Part shown: in pieces, positions 22,310-30,305 of the stretch
Numbering within the stretch: position 1 is the first letter of the stretch
Layout: each line of letters starts with the position of its first letter
DNA from: an uncultured Clostridia bacterium
GTDB lineage: Bacteria; Bacillota; Clostridia; Oscillospirales; Acutalibacteraceae
Assembly: GCA_947166135.1 (NCBI GenBank)
Contig: CAMVDB010000011.1
Location: 1-41,710 of the forward strand
Direction of reading: 5' to 3'
DNA length: 41,710 bases
Notes under the pieces: generated by a model
Told to the model about the DNA's origin: nothing
Database searches by the model: none
What the model saw: only the letters and a program-made list of their open reading frames with translations
Made by a program: the position numbers and the translations under genes

Positions 22310-25300
22310 ATGAAAAAGCTATTGGCAATTATTCTGACGGCGGTCATGCTGCTCTCGATGGTGCCGCTCACGGCGCTGACAGCGGCGGCGGCTGAGACCG
22401 AGGTCGCGGAAACAGGCGCAGATCCGACGTTCTACGGCGTGGCGATCCCCACCGACGGCGCGGGGCTGAAAACGCTCCTCGAGGCGGACGGCGATATCAT
22501 GATCTCGCTGAACAAGGATATTTCCGCACGTATCGGAGAGAAGGGCGACAGAAACGCCGAGTATGTCGAGTATTGGTGTACGCTGGGTAAGGGCACCAAG
22601 GTGCTCCGGCTCAACGGGTACGACATAGACTTATACTACGACAGAAAAGCTATCAGAACATATAATTTTTATTCATCTTTTAAAGTCGATAAGGAAACGA
22701 GCATGTTCAACGTCCCTGCCGGATCGGAGCTGGTCATCAACGACAGCAAGAACAGCGGCACGATCCACTTTGACGGAATGCTGAAGGATGATGCATTCCA
22801 TCTGGATCAAAGGAACCTGATCACCGTGAACGGCGGCAAGCTGACCGTCAACAACGGCATATTAGAAGCCGGTCGTTCTCAGAAGGTACACGGCAGATAT
22901 TCTGACGGAGGAGCTTGGACAAAGGAAAAGGATTTTTACCGTCAAATCAACGGCACTGCGATCGTGCTGAAAAGCGGTCAGGCGACCATCAACGGCGGCG
23001 AGCTTTACGGTCGCGGATACAGGGCGCCGGAGGGTAATCTTAATAGTTTAGAAGATGAAGATTTGATTCGATGTGCCGCTGTACGCGCGACAGGCGGCAG
23101 TCTGACCGTCTATGACGGCGAGTTTTGGGGTAAGGGCTGCGCCGACGTTATGCAGATCGGCGACAGCGCCGATATTCGCGTCTACGGCGGTGAATTCGAT
23201 ACACATAGGCAGGATTTGAATCTTGATTTTGAAGATGATAGTGTTGACCTTCCTCGTGGAGTAGATTGGTATATGTCCACCTCCTACGGCAATATCGGTA
23301 TTCCCGGACGCGCGATCTCCCTCGCCGTCGCCCAAAGCAAGACCGAGGTCTATAAGAAGGGCTCAGGTAAACTGACTTATGAGCAGGTATACGCGAACGA
23401 AACGCTCGAAACCTCAAAGTATATCGCCGTCAAGCCGGAAAAGAAACAGTCCTTTAGAGCGGTGAGTCAGTTCCTCCCGAACGAGAACCGCTACGGTGAG
23501 CTGCCCATCGGTACGGTCTATGAATGGGACAAGAGCTCGCCCCTGCGCTTTGTGGTCTACAACTCGCTCTATTATCCTTCCCAGCGCGACTATGATCAGG
23601 TCAATCAGCACGAGCACGGCGTGAAAGCCGGTCTGCGGCTGAGCTATGACGGAGAGAATTATGTTCATTCCGTGGCGGTGAACGAGAACGGTGAGATCGA
23701 CCTGAACGATATGCCGCAGGTGAATAAGGACAAGCTGCAGGTCGGACAGACCTTCTATCTGCGCTTTTACGATATGGAGGTATGGTCGAACGGCACCGGA
23801 GAGCACGTGGTCAATCATGAGGACGGGATGCTGACCAAGGTGAAGATCGTGGAGCCGGATATGTCAGCGCCCGACCTCGATATCGCCTTTGACTGGTCGA
23901 ATCCGCTCGATAACTCCCTCTTGTCGATGGGCATGCTCAGTCCCGCCGGCGACTGCACCAAGGCGAACCTTGATAAATTGATACGCTCGGGTCGTATCAA
24001 CAGCTATGTCGCGACCTTCTCGTTTTATAATAACAAAGGAACATGGACGAGCCAAAGCTTTAACGATACGGTCAACAAGATCACCCGCGCCGATATGTAC
24101 CGCGGTATCACCCGGGCGCGGTACATGGTCGACCTGTACAAGAACGGCGAGAGGATCAGCCATCTGCAGTCGGACGGCGATATCGTCTGCTTCCCGAATA
24201 TCACCGCCTCCGTCACGCCCGATTCGTCCCGCCGCGCGCTGATCGATGCCTCGGCTGCGAACAAGAAGATCACCCTCTCGTGCACCAATGCGAACAGCAC
24301 CACGGGTATCTTCTGGGCAAAGGACGGCGCAAAGATCGCAAGCTCCGCGGGCAGCGCCGCCTATACCGTCGATCTGAGCGCGTCGAGCGCCATCGGCTGG
24401 TACAGCGTAGGCTACACGATGGGCGGCAAGGACTATATCAGCGACGAGATGATCTATCTCGGTATCAAGGCGGGCACAAGAACGCTGGGTATTAAGAGCT
24501 CCGCGGCTGTCTGCTCGATCAAGCAGGACGGCAGTACTACCCCGACCCTGACCGCGACGGCGAGCGGGACCGGCTGGGGAAGTATCACAAGATATAAGTG
24601 GCAGAACGTGAGCTGGCCCGCGGATACAAAGCCGAATGTCAAATATAAAACTACAACAGGCAACACCATCACCATCGCAGAGCTGTTCGGCGCACCGGGG
24701 CATGAAACGCAGTTTTTCACCGCGGGCACATATAAATTCTCCGTAACCGCATACGACAACTACGACAACTCGGCAACCTCCGGCACTGTAACGATCAACG
24801 TCTCTCGCCCGCCGCAGGGCATCGAGATACATTCTAACGTTGATGGCTATAACATGGACGTCAGCAACGGCTTTGTCGTAACCGCCCCCTTTAACACAGT
24901 CGATTTCGACTACCTGCTGACCCCGCAGAACAGCGCCGGCAGCGCGAGTAATATCAGCTACTCCTCCTCCGATACCTCGGTAGCCGAGCCGGAGGGCGGC
25001 GGCAGCATCTATGCGCGCAAGCCCGGCTCCGCAAACGTTACCGTGAAGTACGGCTCCTCGATCTCCGCCTCTGCCAAGCTGCTGGTATCGACGACGAAGT
25101 ATGATCTGACGATTGATGAAAAGCTCCTGACTCCCAAGGCGGGCGAGACCGTCTATCGCGGCGCGCTGAGCGTACCGTCGAGCGCGAACTTCACCGCCGA
25201 GCTGGTCTGGAACTACGTCGGTCAGTACAGCTCCAGCTCCCGTGAATTTACAGGCGATACCTTCGAGGGCAATCTCGTCTATTATCCGACCGTTCGTATC

Positions 25301-26401
25301 TACCCGAAGAATGGCGTCGTCTACCCTGTAGACATCAAGAAACCCAACGGCGCCTCGGGCAGAACGGATTATACCGTCGACCCCGATCGTTTCGAGATCA
25401 CCATCAACGGCATGACCTACTACGGCGCGACCTACTGCGGACAGGATACCTTCTTTGACGCTGAGCCTGTCTCCTCGGGTGATAAGAGCTATGACTTCAT
25501 CGACCTCGACATGGAGAGGAGCGAGAAGCTCATCGACTGGCGCGACGACTACCTCGACCGCGTGATGTTCAACCTCGATATCCCCAACGCGGGCTCTAAG
25601 AAGCAGAAGATCGACGACATAAGCTGGATGCCGCTCTCGTCCGAGCAGGAGGGCGTGCTCTTCTTGGGCAACAGCGTGATGCACGTCACCGATATAAGCA
25701 GTATCAAGGACGACAATCCCGCGAACGACAAGACCGAGGACTTCTCGACCTATCAGGCGGGCGAGATCTACCGTTATTCTATCCATATCAATAAGCAATT
25801 CAGCTACAGAAACGCCCACGGCGGACAGCTCTACTTCACCGAGAGCACGCAGGCGATGGAGCCCGAGCACAGAACACTGACCGATTCCAAGAGCGCGGAC
25901 AGCGGCTATATCACGGCGTTTGTCTACTTCACGCCGTCCGATTTCACCTCCGGCGATGTCAGCGGTACCGTGACGAGCTTCCTCTCCGGAGCGGATAAGG
26001 TCACGCTGGAGCTGATCCCCGAGGGCACGACCGAAGTCAAGCACAGCACGGAGGTCTACGGCAACAGCACGACCTATATGCTCGACAGCGTTCCCGAGGG
26101 TAAGTACACCCTGCGCGTGAGTAAGAAGGATCACGTCACCCGCAGCTATGAGATCACCGTCACCGGCGGAGTCGTGAAGCAGGACGTCAAGATCCATCCG
26201 CTCGGCGATATTAACGGAGACGGTAAGGTGACCACCATGGACTTCGGCAGAGCCAACGCCCATGCGCGCGGCACCTCTACGCTGACCGGCTATGAGTTCG
26301 ACTGCGCGAACGCGATCCCCGATTCGGGCACTCCCAAGGTCACTACCATCGACGCGGGTCGTATCAACGCCCACGCCAAGGGTACATCCTTCCTGTGGTG
26401 A
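22310..26401 (+). CDS. Large secreted multi-domain protein with NAHARG dockerin-like tail
   Basis: This 1363-residue exported protein has a signal peptide at about 1-26 (MKKLLAIILTAVMLLSMVPL...). The N-terminal region (about 30-330) has short beta-solenoid phrases such as VNGGKLTVNNGILEAG and SGQATINGGELYGRG. A central region (about 350-640) is unassigned. It is followed by Ig-like (about 644-724), PKD-like (about 731-834) and Big2-like (about 838-934, ISYSSSDTSVAEPE) beta domains, then another unassigned region. A sandwich module (about 1212-1294) contains KYTLRVSKKDHVTRSYEI. The dockerin-like tail (about 1298-1363) has one intact Ca2+ loop, DINGDGKVTTMD, and a degenerate second, IPDSGTPKVTTID. 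The helices carry NAHARGTS and NAHAKGTS, and the chain ends FLW. It is probably a surface adhesin or substrate-binding component; no hydrolase signature is seen. GGAGG precedes the ATG. Confidence 0.85.
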   Translation: MKKLLAIILTAVMLLSMVPLTALTAAAAETEVAETGADPTFYGVAIPTDGAGLKTLLEADGDIMISLNKDISARIGEKGDRNAEYVEYWCTLGKGTKVLRLNGYDIDLYYDRKAIRTYNFYSSFKVDKETSMFNVPAGSELVINDSKNSGTIHFDGMLKDDAFHLDQRNLITVNGGKLTVNNGILEAGRSQKVHGRYSDGGAWTKEKDFYRQINGTAIVLKSGQATINGGELYGRGYRAPEGNLNSLEDEDLIRCAAVRATGGSLTVYDGEFWGKGCADVMQIGDSADIRVYGGEFDTHRQDLNLDFEDDSVDLPRGVDWYMSTSYGNIGIPGRAISLAVAQSKTEVYKKGSGKLTYEQVYANETLETSKYIAVKPEKKQSFRAVSQFLPNENRYGELPIGTVYEWDKSSPLRFVVYNSLYYPSQRDYDQVNQHEHGVKAGLRLSYDGENYVHSVAVNENGEIDLNDMPQVNKDKLQVGQTFYLRFYDMEVWSNGTGEHVVNHEDGMLTKVKIVEPDMSAPDLDIAFDWSNPLDNSLLSMGMLSPAGDCTKANLDKLIRSGRINSYVATFSFYNNKGTWTSQSFNDTVNKITRADMYRGITRARYMVDLYKNGERISHLQSDGDIVCFPNITASVTPDSSRRALIDASAANKKITLSCTNANSTTGIFWAKDGAKIASSAGSAAYTVDLSASSAIGWYSVGYTMGGKDYISDEMIYLGIKAGTRTLGIKSSAAVCSIKQDGSTTPTLTATASGTGWGSITRYKWQNVSWPADTKPNVKYKTTTGNTITIAELFGAPGHETQFFTAGTYKFSVTAYDNYDNSATSGTVTINVSRPPQGIEIHSNVDGYNMDVSNGFVVTAPFNTVDFDYLLTPQNSAGSASNISYSSSDTSVAEPEGGGSIYARKPGSANVTVKYGSSISASAKLLVSTTKYDLTIDEKLLTPKAGETVYRGALSVPSSANFTAELVWNYVGQYSSSSREFTGDTFEGNLVYYPTVRIYPKNGVVYPVDIKKPNGASGRTDYTVDPDRFEITINGMTYYGATYCGQDTFFDAEPVSSGDKSYDFIDLDMERSEKLIDWRDDYLDRVMFNLDIPNAGSKKQKIDDISWMPLSSEQEGVLFLGNSVMHVTDISSIKDDNPANDKTEDFSTYQAGEIYRYSIHINKQFSYRNAHGGQLYFTESTQAMEPEHRTLTDSKSADSGYITAFVYFTPSDFTSGDVSGTVTSFLSGADKVTLELIPEGTTEVKHSTEVYGNSTTYMLDSVPEGKYTLRVSKKDHVTRSYEITVTGGVVKQDVKIHPLGDINGDGKVTTMDFGRANAHARGTSTLTGYEFDCANAIPDSGTPKVTTIDAGRINAHAKGTSFLW

Positions 26402-26434
26402 CCCGTCGGATAAAATGAATATCGTATAAACACA

Positions 26435-26462
26435 GCGCCTCCTACAGCAGGGGGCGCTTTTG
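26435..26462 (+). terminator. Terminator after the 1363-residue protein gene
   Basis: GCGCCTCCT (26435-26443) pairs with AGGGGGCGC (26449-26457), with one G-U, followed by TTTTG. Confidence 0.8.
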
Positions 26463-26499
26463 TTTGTAAGTTCGATGGAAGTTGAAAATCAATTTTGAT

Positions 26500-26740
26500 T
26501 TTCAAACCGGCTGAATGAATTAAGCCCCTACGATAGACCTTGCAAAATCATGTAGGGGTCGAATCAATTCGACCCGATCGCGCAGCGACATCGTAGGGGC
26601 GGTCATTGACCGCCCGCCATCGCAGGGCGTGGCATTTCCTATCTCACGTTTTCGATATCAATAACGCCCGTCATTCGCGGGCGACCGATGGTCGCCCCTA
26701 CGGCGGGAGCAAGCCCCCGCCCTACAACTCTATGCGACGT
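26500..26740. repeat. Cluster of palindromic intergenic repeats
   Basis: Several short inverted repeats lie in series: GGGTCGAATCAATTCGACCC (26556-26575), GGGCGGTCATTGACCGCCC (about 26596-26614) and GGGCGACCGATGGTCGCCC (about 26679-26697). CTACGAT/CTACGGC tags lie between them. The part at 26590-26657 is the reverse complement of 1-67. No ORF of substance is present; this and the promoter region account for the 26402-26937 gap. Confidence 0.75.
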
Positions 26741-26832
26741 TTACATAATTCCTCATTCCTACCTCCTACCTCCTCACTCTGCTGCGCAAATATTGCCATC
26801 AAATGAATGAATACCCATTTTCAGTTTGCCTA

Positions 26833-26861
26833 TTGTCAAGCTGTGTCAATTTTGGTATAAT
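26833..26861 (+). promoter_or_regulatory. Promoter of the NSS transporter gene
   Basis: TTGTCA (26833-26838) and a perfect TATAAT (26856-26861) are 17 bases apart, 77 bases before the ATG. Confidence 0.85.
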
Positions 26862-26937
26862 AACAATTAACCGCTTTAAAGCATGTTAGTAACTGCGGCG
26901 TTAAAGCGAAAATGTAACGAAATCGAGGAGTAGAACA

Positions 26938-28320
26938 ATGGAAAAGAGAAGCTCTTTCTCAGGTTCGATCGGCTTTGTACTTGCTGCTGCGGGCAGCGCG
27001 GTCGGTCTGGGAAATATATGGAGATTCCCGTATCTTGCGGCAAAGGACGGCGGCGGTCTGTTCCTGGTCATCTATATCATCCTCGCCCTGACCTTCGGCT
27101 TCACCCTGCTGATGACCGAGGTCTCTATCGGGCGTAAGACCAAGCAGAGCTGTCTGACCGCTTACGGTAAGCTGCACAAAAAATTCGGATGGCTGGGCGG
27201 ACTGGCGAGCATCGTTCCGTTCATCATTATGCCGTACTACTGCGTCATCGGCGGCTGGGTGCTTAAATATGCGCTGGTATTCATCACCGGTCAGGGCGCT
27301 GCCGCGGCGGGCGATAATTTCTTCGTCAGCTTCATCACCGGCTACGCCGAGCCGATCGTCTATAACTTTGTGTTCCTGCTGATGACCGCGATCGTCATCT
27401 ATCGCGGCGTCAATAAGGGTATCGAGGCACTCTCCAAGGTGCTGATGCCGATCCTGTTCGTGCTGATCATCGGTATCTCGATCTACTCGCTGACCCTCGC
27501 GGGTTCGGAGGAGAGCGGCGGCAGAACCGGCGTACAGGGGCTTGGCAAGTACGTCATCCCGAACTTTGAGGGCGCGACCTTCGGCAGCGTCATGACTACG
27601 ATCATGGACGCGATGGGTCAGCTCTTCTACAGTATCAGCGTCGCGATGGGTATTATGGTCACCTACGGCTCCTACTTCAAGGATAAGGATAACCTGATCA
27701 AGTCCGTCAACCAGATCGAGATCTTCGATACCGTCGTCGCGTTCTTAGCGGGCGTTATGATCATCCCCGCCGTCTATGTATTCAACCCCGACGACCTGAG
27801 CAAGGCGGGCCCCGGACTGCTGTTCCAGGCGATGCCGAAGATCTTCGCCCAGATGGGCGTCGTCGGCAACGTGCTCGGCGCTGTCTTCTTCCTGATGGTG
27901 CTGTTTGCGGCGCTGACCAGCTGTATCTCCATCATGGAGGCGATCTGCTCCGGTATGATCGACAAGGGTATGTCGCGTAAGAAGTCGACCGTCACCGAGG
28001 GACTGATCGCGCTGGTGCTCAGTACCGTCGTATGCCTCGGCTACAACGTCTTTTACTTCGAGGCTCCGCTGCCCAACGGCGCTGTCGGACAGATTTTGGA
28101 TATCATGGATTATACATCCAATAATGTGCTCATGCCTATCCTCGCGATCGGCACCTGTATCCTGGTCGGCTGGGTCATCAAGCCCAAGACAATCATCGAC
28201 GAGGCGACCAAGAACGGCGAGCGCTTCATGCGCCGCGGCTTGTATGTCGTGATGGTGAAGTTTATCGTCCCTGTTCTGCTGGTACTGCTGCTTCTCGTTT
28301 CGCTGGGAATCATCCACTGA
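26938..28320 (+). CDS. Sodium-dependent transporter, NSS (SNF) family
   Basis: This 460-residue polytopic membrane protein couples Na+ entry to uptake of an amino acid or related amine. The N-terminal NSS signature GFVLAAAGSAVGLGNIWRFP (residues 12-31) forms the first half-helix around the Na+ and substrate sites. GGGLFLVIYII and the Gly-rich second helix follow, and about eleven hydrophobic segments are visible, the usual prokaryotic number. Substrate cannot be read from sequence. Tryptophan, tyrosine or branched-chain amino acids are plausible, and the T-box-controlled trpB2 elsewhere in the window is only circumstantial. GAGGAG precedes the ATG. It is a single-gene transcript with a strong promoter and terminator. 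Confidence 0.94.
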   Translation: MEKRSSFSGSIGFVLAAAGSAVGLGNIWRFPYLAAKDGGGLFLVIYIILALTFGFTLLMTEVSIGRKTKQSCLTAYGKLHKKFGWLGGLASIVPFIIMPYYCVIGGWVLKYALVFITGQGAAAAGDNFFVSFITGYAEPIVYNFVFLLMTAIVIYRGVNKGIEALSKVLMPILFVLIIGISIYSLTLAGSEESGGRTGVQGLGKYVIPNFEGATFGSVMTTIMDAMGQLFYSISVAMGIMVTYGSYFKDKDNLIKSVNQIEIFDTVVAFLAGVMIIPAVYVFNPDDLSKAGPGLLFQAMPKIFAQMGVVGNVLGAVFFLMVLFAALTSCISIMEAICSGMIDKGMSRKKSTVTEGLIALVLSTVVCLGYNVFYFEAPLPNGAVGQILDIMDYTSNNVLMPILAIGTCILVGWVIKPKTIIDEATKNGERFMRRGLYVVMVKFIVPVLLVLLLLVSLGIIH

Positions 28321-28384
28321 TCATCTAATCTAAAATACAACCGTTATGTAGTTGTCTTTAACGGAGAATTACCGACGTGAGACC

Positions 28385-28420
28385 ACCGGAAGGCATATTG
28401 CCTTCCGGTTTCGTCTTTTA
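28385..28420 (+). terminator. Terminator after the NSS transporter
   Basis: A perfect 11-bp stem, ACCGGAAGGCA (28385-28395) with TGCCTTCCGGT (28399-28409), is followed by a T-rich tract. Confidence 0.85.
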
Positions 28421-28476
28421 CCGGGTTTATTATACACCGCTCACTTGACATCATTACCGTTACATGGCTTTTTCTA

Positions 28477-28774
28477 ATACTAATCCTTGATAAAGGTTTT
28501 TATTAAGGATTAGTATAAAGACTGAGATGTTCCGTTCTGGAACATACTCTTGCAAAATGCGCTTATATATGTTTTATTAATTATGGATTATTGTATAATT
28601 TTATAGTATTATAGTTTGGAATGGCTGCACTGTTATTCTCGGCATGTCGATTCCGTCGGGCGCTTAACCAAGCAAGGTATACTTGCGTTAATGACTTGCG
28701 TTTTCGTAGTTCGGAATGAAGACAGAACAAAACAGATAATAAAGGGTCAGATAATCTTAATGATTCCCTTTTTT
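28477..28774 (+). promoter_or_regulatory. AT-rich structured leader before the 7TM/PrsW operon
   Basis: This non-coding stretch holds several inverted repeats: ATACTAATCCTT/AAGGATTAGTAT (28477-28516), TGTTCC/GGAACA (28529-28545), ATTCCG/CGGAAT (28650-28717) and GCAAG/CTTGC (28672-28686). CTTGCGTT is duplicated at 28682 and 28695, offering alternative pairing. AAAGGG...CCCTTT with a T run lies at 28741-28774, like an intrinsic terminator 54 bases before the gene. The region is clearly more AT-rich than its surroundings. It may be an attenuated leader or operator set. I match it to no known riboswitch class. Confidence 0.45.
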
Positions 28775-28828
28775 ATATATCAATTTTTGTAATAAGTAAC
28801 GCGATAATCTAAAGGAGGAAAAAACACA

Positions 28829-29488
28829 ATGTATCTGTATTTATCTCTGGCGCTGACAGTCTCAGCCGGAATCGGATTCGGCTATGGGCTGTATCGGTTT
28901 TTCCGGGACAAATCGGCTCTGTACGTCCAAATGATCGTTTTCGGCGTTGGATGCGCTATGCTCGGACGGCTGTTTACAACGCTTTTGTACTTGGTGAACG
29001 GCGAGCTTAATGATGGTTTCAACGTCGGAATGCTCGGAATCATCGGGAGTTTTCTCTTTTTCTTCAGCGCAAACTACGGGCAAATGGATTCCATCGTGGA
29101 TGACGGATCGACGAAATTCCGCAAAACGAGGATCATCGCTTTGGCGGCGCCCGTAACCGTAGCGGCGATTTGGTGTGTGATTGCCGCGACAAGCGGCATA
29201 AATGCATTGTCGATCTGGGTCGGCATAGAAATGCTGTTCGTAGCGCTGGCGTCCTATTTCCATCTCAAGCACCTGATCATCGAAGATGTGAGCTTCGGTC
29301 TGATCAGAGCGATACGCAGCTATAACCTCCTTTCGCTGGTTTACGCGCTTCTGTGCATTTCGGAGGTGCTGGTCGACGTTCTCAATCTTCCGGCTGCTTT
29401 CTCCGTTATCGTGTGTGTTCTGGAGTGCGCCGTACTGCTGGCGTTCATCCCTGTTCTGGAAAGAGGTGTGAAAAAATGGACAACCTGA
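28829..29488 (+). CDS. Seven-helix integral membrane protein, unknown function
   Basis: This 219-residue protein is not assigned to a family. Seven hydrophobic segments are visible at about 3-21, 33-55, 65-82, 101-122, 126-145, 161-180 and 184-206. There is a basic loop (FRKTR) after helix 3 and a short basic C-terminus (GVKKWTT). The 7TM layout without a kinase or cyclase domain resembles a stand-alone sensory or scaffold module. Its last 13 bases overlap the start of the PrsW-type protease gene, so the pair is translationally coupled and probably works together. AAAGGAGG precedes the ATG. Base composition is lower in GC than the flanking genes, hinting at separate ancestry. Confidence 0.75.
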   Translation: MYLYLSLALTVSAGIGFGYGLYRFFRDKSALYVQMIVFGVGCAMLGRLFTTLLYLVNGELNDGFNVGMLGIIGSFLFFFSANYGQMDSIVDDGSTKFRKTRIIALAAPVTVAAIWCVIAATSGINALSIWVGIEMLFVALASYFHLKHLIIEDVSFGLIRAIRSYNLLSLVYALLCISEVLVDVLNLPAAFSVIVCVLECAVLLAFIPVLERGVKKWTT

Positions 29489-30123
29489 CCTATGTCGCCT
29501 TTATCGCCGTGACAGTATCGCTCGCGCTGATGCTGCCGCTGATGGAAAAGAAGTTACGCCGACTTGTGGTCTTTATGATCACCGGCATCTTTTCCTGTCT
29601 GTTTGTTTCCGAGCTGAATAACATTCTTCTGGAAGCGTTCCGCAACGATATGTTTTTTGTCACAACAACGATTACGCCTGTTACGGAGGAGATCGTCAAG
29701 ATGATCCCGATTCTCTTCCTGGCGATCGTGGTATCCGACGAACGCCGCATCGTGATCCCTAACGCCTTCGCTGTCGGCGTCGGCTTTGCGTTACTTGAAA
29801 ACGTAGTTATCCTGACACAGAATGTTGAGAACGTAACAATTTTATGGGCGCTTGTCCGCGGCTTCGGATCCGGTCTGGTTCACGGTATCTGCACCGTAAT
29901 GGTCGGCTGGGGCATCTCCTATATCAAAAAACGCCGTAAGTTCTTCTATTGCGGCACCTTTGCGCTGTTGAGCGCCGCGATCATCTATCACGCGATCTAT
30001 AATCTGCTTGTGCAGTCGGAATACCAATATGTGGGTATCGTGCTTCCGATCATGACATACATACCCATCATCTGTTTCCTCAGAAAGAAAGGAGTCAAGG
30101 CGATCGGAACGTCCGAGTCGTAG
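29476..30123 (+). CDS. PrsW-family intramembrane protease
   Basis: This 215-residue membrane protein has about seven helices and the family's catalytic-type motifs: EEIVK (71-75), GFALLEN (103-109), H136 in the VHG motif and H172 in YHAIYN. PrsW proteases cleave transmembrane or near-membrane sites, in B. subtilis an anti-sigma factor, to start an extracytoplasmic stress response. The ATG at 29476 is preferred over an upstream in-frame start at 29353, because AGAGGTG lies 8-14 bases before it and the extension overlaps the previous gene by 136 bases. No sigma/anti-sigma pair is nearby. Its target may be the coupled 7TM protein's partner or one of the membrane-anchored surface proteins downstream. 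Confidence 0.88.
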   Translation: MDNLTYVAFIAVTVSLALMLPLMEKKLRRLVVFMITGIFSCLFVSELNNILLEAFRNDMFFVTTTITPVTEEIVKMIPILFLAIVVSDERRIVIPNAFAVGVGFALLENVVILTQNVENVTILWALVRGFGSGLVHGICTVMVGWGISYIKKRRKFFYCGTFALLSAAIIYHAIYNLLVQSEYQYVGIVLPIMTYIPIICFLRKKGVKAIGTSES

Positions 30124-30294
30124 TTTAAGGCAACACCGCACAATTCGCGGCGCACGCCTTGCTTGAATCTTATTCCGTCAAGCTACCCAAAAATCGGCAC
30201 CCATACGTCAGTATGCATACCGATTATTTGTACACTCCGATAAATAACTTACTTCGCAATACGCATACATGAATTATGCGGTATTGCCTTTAAA
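30124..30294. mobile_element. MITE-like element with terminal inverted repeats
   Basis: The left end, TTTAAGGCAACACCGCACAATTC (30124-30146 in full), is matched by the reverse complement of 30271-30294 with about three mismatches. This gives ~23-bp inverted ends around ~125 bp of non-coding sequence. TTAA-like bases occur at both edges, a possible target duplication. It has no ORF, so it could only move with a transposase in trans. It lies between the PrsW stop and the ribosome site of the next gene, separating what may once have been one operon, and may supply or block a promoter. Confidence 0.7.
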
Positions 30295-30305
30295 AGGTGG
30301 TTTAT

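Noticed and set aside
23864..26374. An 836-codon open frame antisense to the large secreted protein
   Set aside because: It is a shadow frame of a long real gene. The plus-strand protein has a signal peptide, domains and a dockerin-like tail; the antisense frame has none.
28600..28774. A known riboswitch class in the leader of the 7TM/PrsW pair
   Set aside because: I could not match conserved cores of common classes (T-box, SAM, TPP, preQ1, purine, glycine, cyclic-di-GMP). It is left as an unclassified structured leader.
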